From: Mucilaginibacter yixingensis
GTDB lineage: Bacteria > Bacteroidota > Bacteroidia > Sphingobacteriales > Sphingobacteriaceae
Reading direction: 5' to 3'
DNA length: 64,000 nucleotides
Assembly: GCF_041080815.1 (NCBI RefSeq)
Contig: NZ_CP160205.1
Location: 3,596,001-3,660,000 of the forward strand
Below the pieces are notes generated by a model that searched no databases, was not told the DNA's origin, and saw nothing but the letters and a program-made list of their open reading frames with translations. The position numbers and the translations under genes were made by a program. The number at the start of each line of letters is the position of its first letter. Positions within the stretch are counted from its first letter, which is position 1. Shown piece after piece: positions 53,217 through 62,142 of this stretch.

Positions 53217-53553
53217 GGTTACTAAGGTATAAAAAAGTCCGGAAGTCGGAAAGTCAGAAAAGACCGGAAGCTATTGCAAAAGTTTTAAACACCATGTCAT
53301 GCTGAGGAACGAAGCATCTCTGCTGCAAATCCATTAGACAGTCCTCAGAGATGCTTCGTTCCTCAGCATGACATGGCTAATACTATATAGAAAACGAACG
53401 GTCATCAACTCTTCGCTCCCTTCAGCCCCGCTTTCCGCTCCAAGTCCTCGCTTCTCTTTCACCTGCCTAACCGCACGCTGCGGGCTTTCCACTGCAATCG
53501 GGTTTATGCTGAACGGTCACTACAATCAACTACCTGCCACTATCTGCTGTTAC
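53217..53553. other. Gene-free spacer of 337 bases with a perfect REP-like palindrome
   Basis: Contains a near-repeated CGGAAGTCGGAAAGTC-type stretch (about 53237-53270) and the REP-like palindrome at 53292-53376. The rest up to the VOC gene shows no gene. Confidence 0.65.
53292..53376. repeat. Perfect 31-bp REP-like inverted repeat
   Basis: Arms 53292-53322 and 53346-53376 are exact complements around a 23-base loop and hold GCTGAGGAACGAAGCATCTC. It is the best-preserved member of the dispersed family. Confidence 0.9.
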
Positions 53554-54042
53554 TTAATTAGCCAGCGCCAGCAAGGCCCTCATATCCAAATGACGGGTAT
53601 ACATGGTCAGGTTACCATGCTCATCAGTAGGCCATTCCTCTTTCGGGCGATCCCAATATAATTCTACGCCATTACCATCGGGATCATCCAGATAAATCGC
53701 TTCAGACACCCCATGATCACTGGCGCCGGTCAACGGATAGCCGGCATCCATCAAGCGTTTTACCGCCACAGCAAGATCTCTCCTTTCAGGGTACAATATT
53801 GCGGTGTGAAACAAGCCCGGCGCATGCTGCGGCGCTGGTGCAACCCCCTCGCTGTACCAGGTATTCAACCCAATGTGGTGATGATAACCACCGGCAGATA
53901 TAAAGGCGGCCTGTTCGCCATAAGTGGTCATCAGCTCAAAGCCCAGCAATCCGCAGTAAAAATCCATTGCGCGTTGCAGGTTACTCACTTTTAAATGCAC
54001 GTGACCGATACGTGTTTTAGCCGGAATTTGATAATCGCTCAT
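53554..54042 (-). CDS. VOC-superfamily (glyoxalase/dioxygenase) protein
   Basis: A 162-residue protein with two beta-alpha-beta modules. The first opens with RIGHVHLKVSNLQRAMDFY and the second has LFHTAILYPERRDLAVAVKR. Metal ligands are likely H14 (GHVH), H123-type HGVSEAIYLDDPDGN and the Glu in GVELYW. It is of the CatE-like extradiol dioxygenase/glyoxalase type; the exact reaction is unknown. It is monocistronic between two repeat-rich spacers. Confidence 0.82.
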   Translation of the reverse strand: MSDYQIPAKTRIGHVHLKVSNLQRAMDFYCGLLGFELMTTYGEQAAFISAGGYHHHIGLNTWYSEGVAPAPQHAPGLFHTAILYPERRDLAVAVKRLMDAGYPLTGASDHGVSEAIYLDDPDGNGVELYWDRPKEEWPTDEHGNLTMYTRHLDMRALLALAN

Positions 54043-54135
54043 AATAAATGTTTAAACATGTAAATTTAATAAGAGTTGTTTAAATGTACGTAGATGGCGT
54101 GTCATTTTTGTGGGTTATGTTTCTTAATTAGGATA

Positions 54136-54272
54136 TGTCATCTCGACCAACGGAAGAACTGTTCTCTTGAGCGGGAATTAGCTTGGACAGTGTGAGCGAA
54201 AAAATCTTTTCGGAGCGATTTGCTGGAATGTGTAATCGAAAAGATCCCTTACTATCGTTCGGAATGACATCT
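54136..54272. repeat. REP-like element, TCATCTCGACC subfamily
   Basis: Outer ends TGTCAT and ATGACAT are complementary and internal segments about 54198-54212 and 54235-54246 can pair. It differs in sequence from the TCATTGCGAGG and TCATGCTGAGG subfamilies but shares the TCAT ends. Confidence 0.6.
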
Positions 54273-54357
54273 AAGAAGAACACGAGAAAAAAGACTTACG
54301 AAGTTTTAAAAACATCGTAAGTCTGATCAGCGTTAATACAAACTAATCTCTAATCCG

Positions 54358-54365
54358 TAACTTTG
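54358..54365 (+). promoter_or_regulatory. -7 promoter element directly before engB
   Basis: TAACTTTG, a full TAnnTTTG match, ends 4 bases before the ATG at 54370, so the transcript may be leaderless. The -33 position has TTAA only. Confidence 0.5.
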
Positions 54366-54369
54366 CCCC

Positions 54370-54981
54370 ATGATTATCAAAACGGCCGATTTTATTTGCA
54401 GCAACACACAGATCTCTAAACTGCCACCGGCTGAAAAGCCGGAGTATGCTTTTATCGGTCGGTCTAACGTGGGCAAATCATCGTTGATTAATATGCTGAC
54501 GGCCAAAAAAGGTCTGGCCAAAACATCGCAAACGCCGGGCAAAACACAGTTGATCAACCACTTTCTGGTGAATGATAACTGGTACCTGGTGGATTTGCCC
54601 GGTTACGGTTACGCCCGTATTTCTAAAAGCAAAAAAGAGGATTGGGATAAATTTATCCGCAACTACCTCACCAAGCGCGAGAGCCTGCAGTGCGTAATGG
54701 TGTTGATTGATAGCCGTCTGGAACCGCAGAAAATTGACGTGGAGTTCTGCAATAAACTGGGCGAATGGGGGCTGCCCTTTGTGCTGGTATTTACCAAGGC
54801 CGATAAGCAATCAAACACCAAAACAGACCAGAATATTGCTAAATTCAAAAAAGCCCTGCTGGCTACATTTGAAGAAGTGCCTGATTGCTTTATCACCTCG
54901 TCTGAAAACGGCATAGGGCGCGATGAAGTACTGAATTTTATTGACGGTGTTAATGCTACTTTTGTTAAGCCTGTTCTATAG
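54370..54981 (+). CDS. engB: Ribosome biogenesis GTPase YsxC/EngB
   Basis: A 203-residue GTPase: G1 GRSNVGKSSLINML (about 31-44), G2 in TSQTPGKTQ, G3 DLPGYGYAR and G4 FTKADKQ. It takes part in late 50S assembly and is usually essential. It heads a run of envelope-related genes (PASTA, rhodanese, mltG, thioesterase, YihY), 104 bases before the next start. Confidence 0.95.
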   Translation: MIIKTADFICSNTQISKLPPAEKPEYAFIGRSNVGKSSLINMLTAKKGLAKTSQTPGKTQLINHFLVNDNWYLVDLPGYGYARISKSKKEDWDKFIRNYLTKRESLQCVMVLIDSRLEPQKIDVEFCNKLGEWGLPFVLVFTKADKQSNTKTDQNIAKFKKALLATFEEVPDCFITSSENGIGRDEVLNFIDGVNATFVKPVL

Positions 54982-55085
54982 GCTGGCAGCTATTATTTAA
55001 CACGCTCAATCCTAAAACCGGCCCGCAATATTCATTTTTTTACTTTATGTTTGAGCATTAAAGCGCCATGCGGCGCACTGTTGAA

Positions 55086-55874
55086 ATGAACAAAATCTGG
55101 ACTTATTTAAAGACAAAAGACTTCCGTAAAAACTTTTTGGGCGCTATAGGCACCGTGGTTGGTGTAGTGCTCATTGTGTTCTTTAGTCTCCGTTATTATA
55201 CCCATCACGGTGCAGGCATCCCCGTACCCGCACTGGTTGGCATGCCGGTTGAAAAAGCCATCAGCACACTTGAAGATCAGGGATTTGAATACAAGATAGA
55301 TTCGGTTTATATTATGGATAAACCGCCAGGCACCGTTACCGTTCAAGACCCTGATGCCGGCACCAATGTAAAAGAAGGCCGCGTAATTTACCTCACTGTA
55401 GTAACCAAACTGGCGCCTAACGTGGCACTGCCAGATCTTACCGATAAAACTTACCTTGAAGCCGCTGCCCTGCTGGGGAACGACGGCCTTAAAGTTGGCG
55501 ACACTGTTTATCGTGCCGATATAGCCCGTGACCACGTGTTGCAGGCAACCTTCGGCGGACAGGTGTTGAAGCCCGGCGATAAACTGCCTAAAGGCTCGCG
55601 CGTGGATATGGTACTGGGCGATGGTCAGGGCGCCAGCGAAGTGGATATCCCACAACTGGTAAACCAGGACCTGGATGCAGCCAGGTTTGCCATCCGCGGC
55701 GCACAGTTAACCATTGGCGAGATTACCTACCAGGGCCCAATCACCGATTCGGCTAATCTGGTGGTGGTATCACAATCGCCGGCACGTACAGACTCTGTTT
55801 CTAAAACCAGCATAGGCACTCGCGTAAACCTGGTGGTAACTCAAGGCAAGGTACAAAATGAGCCACAACCCTAA
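55086..55874 (+). CDS. Membrane-anchored PASTA-domain protein
   Basis: A 262-residue protein with a short cytoplasmic part, one membrane span (about 20-38, FLGAIGTVVGVVLIVFFSL) and three PASTA repeats (about 50-115, 117-184 and 188-258). PASTA domains bind muropeptides or lipid II-like ligands in Ser/Thr kinases and PBPs; here there is no kinase or transpeptidase domain. ATG at 55086 gives a short N-terminal helix; a longer frame adds six residues. The last 17 bases overlap the rhodanese gene, so the two are coupled. Confidence 0.9.
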   Translation: MNKIWTYLKTKDFRKNFLGAIGTVVGVVLIVFFSLRYYTHHGAGIPVPALVGMPVEKAISTLEDQGFEYKIDSVYIMDKPPGTVTVQDPDAGTNVKEGRVIYLTVVTKLAPNVALPDLTDKTYLEAAALLGNDGLKVGDTVYRADIARDHVLQATFGGQVLKPGDKLPKGSRVDMVLGDGQGASEVDIPQLVNQDLDAARFAIRGAQLTIGEITYQGPITDSANLVVVSQSPARTDSVSKTSIGTRVNLVVTQGKVQNEPQP

Positions 55875-56169
55875 TGATATTGCCGCTCAGGAGATGGCCC
55901 AGCGCTTGCAACATCCGGAAACATTAAACCTGCTGGATGTACGCGAGGTAATGGAGTACCATACCTACAACATTGGCGGCCTTAACATACCGTTGGGTAA
56001 ACTACCCGCCGCACTGGAAGATCTGGAATGGGAGAAGCACGAGGAGATCATTGTAATTTGCAAAGCCGGACTGCGCAGCAAAACGGCGCAATCAATTTTG
56101 CAACAAAATGGTTATCTTCATGTTCGTAACCTTACGGGCGGCATTTTGGCGCTGCAAAAATTAAAATAA
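55858..56169 (+). CDS. Single-domain rhodanese-like protein
   Basis: A 103-residue rhodanese domain. The active-site loop is ICKAGLRSKTA with the catalytic Cys and an Arg at the end. It moves sulfane sulfur; the acceptor is unknown. The domain has no membrane anchor. The start overlaps the PASTA gene end by 17 bases. Confidence 0.9.
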   Translation: MSHNPNDIAAQEMAQRLQHPETLNLLDVREVMEYHTYNIGGLNIPLGKLPAALEDLEWEKHEEIIVICKAGLRSKTAQSILQQNGYLHVRNLTGGILALQKLK

Positions 56170-56195
56170 CATCAATACCCTTTTGAATAAACAGT

Positions 56196-57245
56196 ATGGC
56201 TGAACAGCAAAAATCATCCGTAGTAAAAAAATTTATTATAGCGCTGGTAGTAATAATTATACTGGCGCTGGGCGGCACAGGTTTGTTTTATTACCTGCGT
56301 TATTTTGGCCCCAATGTAACCGGTAATGAAGATTACCTGTACATCCGCACCGGCTCAACCTATGCCGAGGTTTATCAAACCATCAGAGATAAAAAGATGG
56401 TTAAAGATACCACCACCTTTAACTGGGCGGCCATTAACATGAAATATACCACCCGCGTAAAACCGGGTAAATACCGCCTGCACTCGGGCATGAGCAACCG
56501 TCGTTTAATTAACATGCTGGCTTCGGGCACGCAGGAACCGGTGGAAGTATCATTCCACGGTTTCAGGCTGAAAGAGCAGTTTGCAGGTTTCATCTCTAAA
56601 AAGATCGAGCCAGATTCTGTTAAGCTGCTTAGCTATCTGGACTCGGCTAAGTTTGTAGCCCAATATGGTTTCACCACAGAGAATGTGTATGTGATGATGA
56701 TGCCAGACACCTATCAGATGTACTGGAACTCATCGCCAGAGAAATTCTACAAACGCATGTATACCCATTACGAGACGTTCTGGACCGCAGCCCGCAAACA
56801 ACAGGCAGCAGCAGCAGGCCTAACTCCTATTGAAGTATCCATCTTAGCTTCTATTGTTGATGCAGAGGCATTGCATGATGCCGAGATGCCGAAGATTGCC
56901 GGTTTGTATCTTAATCGCCTGCACAAAGGCATGCACTTACAGGCCGACCCGACCATCATTTTTGCAATGCATGATTTTACCATCCATCGGGTATTGAACA
57001 AGTACCTCACCGTAAACTCCCCATACAACACTTACGCCAAAGCCGGTTTGCCGCCCGGACCAATCATGATGCCATCGGTAAATGCTGTGAAGGCTGTGTT
57101 GAATTATGATCATAACAATTACCTGTACATGTGCGCCAAAGAGGATTTTTCAGGCAATCATAATTTTGCGGTTACCGAGGCTGAGCATAAGCTCAACGCC
57201 AAACGCTACCAGCAGGCATTGAACGAAAGAAACATCAAGAAATAA
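56196..57245 (+). CDS. mltG: Endolytic transglycosylase MltG
   Basis: A 349-residue inner-membrane protein: one N-terminal span (about 10-30), a LysM-like segment (about 40-110), and a YceG-type catalytic domain (about 110-340). The signature reads SIVDAEALHDAEMPKIAGLYLNRLHKGMHLQADPTI. It cuts nascent glycan strands during peptidoglycan synthesis. In the SIVxxE part, the first acidic residue is Asp rather than Glu. Its stop shares a base with the next start (TAATG). Confidence 0.9.
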   Translation: MAEQQKSSVVKKFIIALVVIIILALGGTGLFYYLRYFGPNVTGNEDYLYIRTGSTYAEVYQTIRDKKMVKDTTTFNWAAINMKYTTRVKPGKYRLHSGMSNRRLINMLASGTQEPVEVSFHGFRLKEQFAGFISKKIEPDSVKLLSYLDSAKFVAQYGFTTENVYVMMMPDTYQMYWNSSPEKFYKRMYTHYETFWTAARKQQAAAAGLTPIEVSILASIVDAEALHDAEMPKIAGLYLNRLHKGMHLQADPTIIFAMHDFTIHRVLNKYLTVNSPYNTYAKAGLPPGPIMMPSVNAVKAVLNYDHNNYLYMCAKEDFSGNHNFAVTEAEHKLNAKRYQQALNERNIKK

Positions 57246-57652
57246 TGTTTGAGAACACTACCCGTGTGCGGGTGCGCTACGGCGAAACCGACCAGATGGG
57301 CTACATGTACTATGGCAACTATGCCGAGTTTTATGAGGTGGGCCGTGTAGAAATGCTGCGCAGCCAGGGCATGACCTACCGCTGGATGGAAGAACAAGGC
57401 GTGATGATGCCCGTAATGGAGATGAAGGTAAAATACCTTAAACCGGCCCGTTATGATGAGGACATCCGCATCCGCGTGATGATGGATAAAATGCCGGGCG
57501 TGAAAATTCATTTCCGTTATGAGCTGTATAACGAGCAGGACGAGCTAATCAACACTGCCGAAACCCTGCTGGCCTTTGTTAACATGAATACTAACCGCCC
57601 CTGCCTGCCCCCGCAGGAGTTTTTGGATAAAATGAAGCCTTATTTTACTTAA
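57245..57652 (+). CDS. Acyl-CoA thioesterase (4HBT family)
   Basis: A 135-residue hot-dog-fold thioesterase of the YbgC/FadM type: VRYGETDQMGYMYYGNYAEFYEVGR with the catalytic Asp in TDQMG. Length is normal. It lies immediately downstream of mltG with a one-base overlap, so it is co-translated. Substrate unknown. Confidence 0.88.
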   Translation: MFENTTRVRVRYGETDQMGYMYYGNYAEFYEVGRVEMLRSQGMTYRWMEEQGVMMPVMEMKVKYLKPARYDEDIRIRVMMDKMPGVKIHFRYELYNEQDELINTAETLLAFVNMNTNRPCLPPQEFLDKMKPYFT

Positions 57653-57660
57653 GCTAAGGT

Positions 57661-58635
57661 ATGGAATGGCTGCACCGGTTTCTGTCGCGCTTTAGGTTCT
57701 ACCAGTACTTTCTGGACTGGACAAAATCGGTCATCCTGCCGGGCTTTCGTCCGCTGCCATTGTACACGGTAGCGAGTTTCTTTTTTAAAGAGATCAAGCA
57801 AGACTCTTTGATCAACCGGGCATCGTCGTTGGCATACAGCTTTATGCTGGCCATCTTCCCTGTCATCATCTTTTTATTTACGCTGATCCCCTATATCCCC
57901 ATCAGAGGCTTCCAGGATACCTTGCTGAATGTTATTGCCACCATACTGCCTACAAACGCGTATGAGGCCTTCTATTCAACCATAGAGGAGATTGTGAAGA
58001 TCCACAACTTCAGTTTGCTGTCGTTCGGTTTCCTGTCGGCCACCATATTTGCCACCAACGGGGTTATTAAGCTGATGCGTGCCTTCAACAAATCGTCGCT
58101 GGTGGCAGAAAGCCGCACCTGGCTAAAAAAACGCTGGATAGCACTGGTGTTGACTATCTTCATCGCCTTTACGCTTATTGTGGCCATCAGCATCCTCATT
58201 ATCGGTCAGGCGGTCATTAGCTACATTCAGCACGGCCTGCACAGCAAGAGCTCAGTTTGGGTGTACATCATTATGTTCTCCCGCTGGATAATTGTTGTGC
58301 TGCTGTTTTTTGCTACCGTATCTATTTTGTACCGATACGCCCCGGCGCATAAGCGCAAATGGAAATTTCTTAGCCCGGGCTCTATCCTGGCTACCTTCCT
58401 GGCGGTGTTCACTTCGCTGGGATTTTCTTTTTACATCAACAACTTCTCATCCTACAATAAGATCTACGGATCCATCGGTACCCTCATCGTAGTGATGCTT
58501 TGGCTCTACCTAAACTCGCTAATTATCCTCATCGGATTCGAATTAAACGCCAGTATTGAGCTTTCAAAACGCAATGTGAAGATTGTAAAACCCCGTTTTA
58601 ACACTTTTAAGGGTGCAAAAAGCTCTGAACAGTAA
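57661..58635 (+). CDS. YihY/BrkB-family membrane protein
   Basis: A 324-residue protein with six to seven membrane spans, opening with YSFMLAIFPVIIFLFTLIPYIP-like segments and the family stretch GSILATFLAVFTSLGFSFY. YihY/BrkB proteins were once called ribonuclease BN; their role is still unclear, perhaps transport. It ends the run that starts at engB, 8 bases after the thioesterase gene. Confidence 0.9.
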   Translation: MEWLHRFLSRFRFYQYFLDWTKSVILPGFRPLPLYTVASFFFKEIKQDSLINRASSLAYSFMLAIFPVIIFLFTLIPYIPIRGFQDTLLNVIATILPTNAYEAFYSTIEEIVKIHNFSLLSFGFLSATIFATNGVIKLMRAFNKSSLVAESRTWLKKRWIALVLTIFIAFTLIVAISILIIGQAVISYIQHGLHSKSSVWVYIIMFSRWIIVVLLFFATVSILYRYAPAHKRKWKFLSPGSILATFLAVFTSLGFSFYINNFSSYNKIYGSIGTLIVVMLWLYLNSLIILIGFELNASIELSKRNVKIVKPRFNTFKGAKSSEQ

Positions 58636-58692
58636 AATTTTCATTCTGACTACCAATAAGTTACAATTATTTTAATTTTTTTTAACATCAAA

Positions 58693-58724
58693 TTTGGCAA
58701 TTCAGTTCGGTTTTGTACTTTTGC
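58693..58724 (+). promoter_or_regulatory. Canonical promoter of tRNA-Ser
   Basis: TTTG at 58693-58696 and TACTTTTG at 58716-58723 are 19 bases apart, the best match to the Bacteroidota consensus in the window. Transcription starts a few bases later, near 58729. Confidence 0.85.
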
Positions 58725-58728
58725 CCCC

Positions 58729-58816
<88 letters not shown>

Positions 58817-58836
58817 AGAAGTTATTAAAACAAACT

Positions 58837-58873
58837 AAAAGCCTGCAAGTCAAATACTTGCAGGCTTTTTTAT
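58837..58873 (+). terminator. Terminator after tRNA-Ser
   Basis: AAAAGCCTGCAAGT (58837-58850) pairs with ACTTGCAGGCTTTT (58856-58869), followed by further T. Confidence 0.9.
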
Positions 58874-59008
58874 TTATACCAAATCCGCATTTTATGCACC
58901 AATTCGCATCATAAAGGTGAGTGATCAGGTGAGTAAATTTAAAGAGCGGACGACTCACCGAATTACTCATAAACTTCTGACCTACAACCCATTCATGAGT
59001 TGAACATC

Positions 59009-59039
59009 TTGATTTCTGGTACCTGCAAGGCTAAATTTG
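59009..59039 (+). promoter_or_regulatory. Promoter-like element before the integrase stub
   Basis: TTGA at 59009-59012 and TAAATTTG at 59032-59039 are about 20 bases apart, matching the -33/-7 pattern. The stub starts at 59063. Confidence 0.5.
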
Positions 59040-59062
59040 TTTCACTTTTTAATGTTAAAAAC

Positions 59063-59113
59063 ATGAAAACTAATTTCAGCTTGCTCTTTTATCTAAAGCA
59101 GCAGAAAAACTAA
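59063..59113 (+). pseudogene. 5' stub of a tyrosine-type integrase gene
   Basis: The frame reads MKTNFSLLFYLKQQKN then stop. This closely resembles the N-terminus that I know from Bacteroidota tyrosine recombinases (MKTNFSLLFYLKK-K-N type), which normally runs on with a SAM-like domain and the R-H-R-Y core. Here nothing like that follows. It lies 247 bases after tRNA-Ser, a common target of such enzymes. The match covers only 16 residues and could in principle be chance. Confidence 0.55.
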
Positions 59114-59165
59114 TCAACCAATATAGATGGAGAGTGCATACTTATAGACCATTCGGCCAACTCGC

Positions 59166-62090
59166 TTAATTATTGCGTGTTTCGGGCAACATTCCGTAAA
59201 ATAGCTGAGGGCCTCCCAAATTGATTATTATCCTATCTAAAATCACACCCGGATCAATCATATATATTCGCAAAGTATGCTTGCCTGAATTTAACGATGA
59301 TAGCTTTAGCGAACGGATAATTGAATTGCTTAAAACTGCCTGTTTCCATTCTTCGCTGCGGCCAAAAGTTTTGAAGTCAAGTACGGTGGGCGTTCCGTTA
59401 TCAACACTAACTGCATAGCGCACACCAAAATCCCGGTTTAACGCAAAAGTGGGTAAGGTAAAGAACTTAAATTCTGCTGGTGCGGCCTGGAATGTATAGA
59501 AATCATAAGACACAGAGGGCTTTTGTCTGATACCTTCTTCTGAAAGATCCTTTTTTACAGAAGCTTTGATCGTTATGGGGAGCGCTTCCATTAAAGTATC
59601 GGTTTCTCCGAGACCGCTCACCCTCCCCCAATGGTCCGTTCCATTGTCCTTTCTATCTTGAAAATGCTTGGCATATATGGATACATATCCGTTGTGCTCT
59701 ATAAATCCATTAAAGTTTTTTAATGGAGCAAGATTATTACCGGCGCTCACAGCAATGCTGGTTTGCTTTCCTGCCGCTTGGATGATGATTTCTCCATTAG
59801 CTTGCTTGCCTTTTGGCACGGCCTGCCAATTGATAGTTACCCATAAGCGATTCTGGCTACCACCGCCGGCAGGGGTTAGTTTCCCTCCAGTTTTAGAAAC
59901 TTTGATCCAGGGGGCTGATACATGCACAGAATAATCCACTATTTTACTGTCCGTTAAAAACACATCAATAAAATGTTGTTCACCGGGTCTGTCGTATTTA
60001 GGCAACGATAAAGGGGCTAAAGTTGCCACGGTATCAACTATGCCTTCGGGGATAGCCACCCAGCTTTCGGCCCGTTTATTTATTTTAAAGTCAAGTTCCG
60101 GAGCTATGAGGGCTGAAAGTTTGCGGGGATCAAAACTCATCATGTGTGCCCATTTGCCCGATGATAGTTTTGTGTTATAATAGTTTGTTTCGTCAACAAT
60201 GCCCTGATAGGCTTGTTTAGATAGTGAAGCAAAGTAGTTGCTGATGATTCGACCTTCACTTCCATACAGGAAGGCTTTGTCACGGTAAAGAAACTTCTTC
60301 GTCATTAACGATGCCCCGACGATCGGATAGTATGCAAGTTGATAAAATGCATCCTGCCGGCTCGGGCTGATCTTAGCTTTTATCTTTTTAGTATCCCCCT
60401 CCAGTTTGTTATATAGATCGATCCTGTGTTGTGCCTGATCGCCATAAGCATAGTGGTTATAATCTGTTAAATGAACGGGGGTGTTTGGCTCTGTTTGGCT
60501 CCACCCCATAAACTCGGGCTTTCGTTCAAAACTCAGTTCATAAAATCGCCATAACACATCTGTAATATCCGAGGCATACCGATCACTGATATTGAAATTC
60601 ACCCAGTTTCTGAGGTGCTGTTTGGTATAAGAGTTATCATAAAATGGTTTAATGTTATAAGCCATATCCAAAAACAACTCTGTTTGATATTCGTCTGGTT
60701 TTATGTCGCCTACGTTCAATACCCATATTTTCCGGGCGTTCATGTCATAAGCCTTCGTCATCTCTTCGCGCATTAGTCCAGGGCTACTGGAACAAAGCCA
60801 TTGGTAATCATGCGGTCTGCCATAATAGGAAATATGATAGTAAACCCCCGAACCACCTGATCTGGTATTTTCTCTCTCGTCGCTCAGGCGTTGTATATAG
60901 CCGTAGTTATCATCTGGCCAAACCAGTGTAACATCATCCGGCACCTTGAGCCCGGCATCATATAAATCAAGCACCTCTTTGTAGGGCGTAAAAGCCTGCG
61001 GAACCTGCGTTATGTCTGGATTAACGAGATTTTTTAACATGTTGCGCTGGTTGCTAAAAATTCGTTCAAGTAGAGGAACGGTTTCTTCTTTAGTTTTTAC
61101 GCCCTGGATCGGGCCATCGCTTACCCCGCGCATTCCAACCGTATAAATTCGATTATTAGGCCCCGCCTCTTTAACACGCGACTCCCAGTATGCGTCAATT
61201 TTTTGCTGGTTCGTAAGATAATTGAACGCACCCATCGTTTTTTGGTTCCATTCATCTACATTGTTGCGGAGCATTGGTTCGGCATGGCTCGATCCGATGA
61301 CTATCTGGTAGTCATCGGCAACCTTAACATTCCCAGGATAGTGAAAAAATGCGCGGGTGCTGTAATGCATGGCAGGCCAAATTAAGTTCGCCTTCAAACG
61401 AAGTAATAATTCGAATACCTTCGCATAGGTTTTGGGGCCGATATCTCCGGTTTCCTTCTCAAAAGTTTTTGCAGCCCACGGCTGTAATCCCCAATCTTCG
61501 TCGTTAATAAAAATACCACGGTATTTAACAGATGGCGCGGGTGAATTGAAAGTACTGATATCAATTGAAAGCGTTTTTTGGACATTGGGTGTTGCGTCTG
61601 CCCACCAACTCCAGGGTGTTACGCCGATACGTTTCGAGATATCGAAAACACCGTATGCCGTACCTCTGGGGTCGCTTCCGGTAATAACCAATGCTTGATC
61701 AATATTTTTAAACGGCTGATTGATCGTAGTGATCTGATATTGTTCCCATTTATCTTTTAGATCTGTCAAATTGAGTTTACTGCCAAATGCTCGTATCAAT
61801 TGAGATTTTGCTGTACCAATAAAAATTACATTTCCTTTTACCCTAGCAAGATCATTGGTAACGAACGGACGATAACCGGTTACAGACTCTATATCCGTGG
61901 ATAACAGATGAGCAATTATCGAATCAAGTTTAAGATCATCAGAAGCATAAAGTATGGATACTTTGCTGGAGGTAGTTACAAAATCAAACTTTGTCGCCCC
62001 CTTTGTTTGCATGGCACTCACTAATAAGGCGAGTACCCAAAACGAGCGCTTTAGTGATTTTAAAAGGATGGTTTGTTGCATGTATTTCAT
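59166..62090 (-). CDS. GH115 family glycosidase (alpha-glucuronidase type)
   Basis: A 974-residue exported enzyme: signal peptide (about 1-31), a domain with GTAKSQLIRAFG, the GH115 core opening RGIFINDEDWGLQPWAAKTFEKE, then LIWPAMHYSTRAFFHYPG and GVSDGPIQG, and C-terminal beta domains. GH115 enzymes remove 4-O-methyl-glucuronic acid from xylan side chains. It lies next to a GH2 gene, as in a xylan-type utilisation set. M4 is a start alternative. Confidence 0.93.
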   Translation of the reverse strand: MKYMQQTILLKSLKRSFWVLALLVSAMQTKGATKFDFVTTSSKVSILYASDDLKLDSIIAHLLSTDIESVTGYRPFVTNDLARVKGNVIFIGTAKSQLIRAFGSKLNLTDLKDKWEQYQITTINQPFKNIDQALVITGSDPRGTAYGVFDISKRIGVTPWSWWADATPNVQKTLSIDISTFNSPAPSVKYRGIFINDEDWGLQPWAAKTFEKETGDIGPKTYAKVFELLLRLKANLIWPAMHYSTRAFFHYPGNVKVADDYQIVIGSSHAEPMLRNNVDEWNQKTMGAFNYLTNQQKIDAYWESRVKEAGPNNRIYTVGMRGVSDGPIQGVKTKEETVPLLERIFSNQRNMLKNLVNPDITQVPQAFTPYKEVLDLYDAGLKVPDDVTLVWPDDNYGYIQRLSDERENTRSGGSGVYYHISYYGRPHDYQWLCSSSPGLMREEMTKAYDMNARKIWVLNVGDIKPDEYQTELFLDMAYNIKPFYDNSYTKQHLRNWVNFNISDRYASDITDVLWRFYELSFERKPEFMGWSQTEPNTPVHLTDYNHYAYGDQAQHRIDLYNKLEGDTKKIKAKISPSRQDAFYQLAYYPIVGASLMTKKFLYRDKAFLYGSEGRIISNYFASLSKQAYQGIVDETNYYNTKLSSGKWAHMMSFDPRKLSALIAPELDFKINKRAESWVAIPEGIVDTVATLAPLSLPKYDRPGEQHFIDVFLTDSKIVDYSVHVSAPWIKVSKTGGKLTPAGGGSQNRLWVTINWQAVPKGKQANGEIIIQAAGKQTSIAVSAGNNLAPLKNFNGFIEHNGYVSIYAKHFQDRKDNGTDHWGRVSGLGETDTLMEALPITIKASVKKDLSEEGIRQKPSVSYDFYTFQAAPAEFKFFTLPTFALNRDFGVRYAVSVDNGTPTVLDFKTFGRSEEWKQAVLSNSIIRSLKLSSLNSGKHTLRIYMIDPGVILDRIIINLGGPQLFYGMLPETRNN

Positions 62091-62142
62091 CTATGCAGAC
62101 TACTTTTTCTTTAGTTGTAAATGTTAAAACTGGGTTAATCTC

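Larger units (their letters stand above)
54043..54369. other. Gene-free spacer of 327 bases with another REP-like element
   Basis: The element at 54136-54272 is framed by TGTCATCTCGAC and GTTCGGAATGACAT and contains internal complementary words (AAAATCTTTTCG / CGAAAAGATC). The end of the spacer holds the engB -7 element at 54358-54365. Confidence 0.65.
58874..59165. other. Spacer between tRNA-Ser and the GH115 gene
   Basis: It holds a promoter-like element and an integrase stub (see separate entries). The stretch 58874-59008 has AT-rich sequence with no recognised gene; the tail (59114-59165) reads into the GH115 stop with no match in any frame to the rest of an integrase. Confidence 0.6.

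Noticed and set aside
53368..53661. A 97-codon plus-strand frame before and across the VOC gene end
   Set aside because: It has no signal or domain and mostly overlaps repeat and antisense sequence.
59114..59165. Continuation of the integrase stub
   Set aside because: None of the frames after the stop reads like the SAM-like or catalytic part of a tyrosine recombinase.
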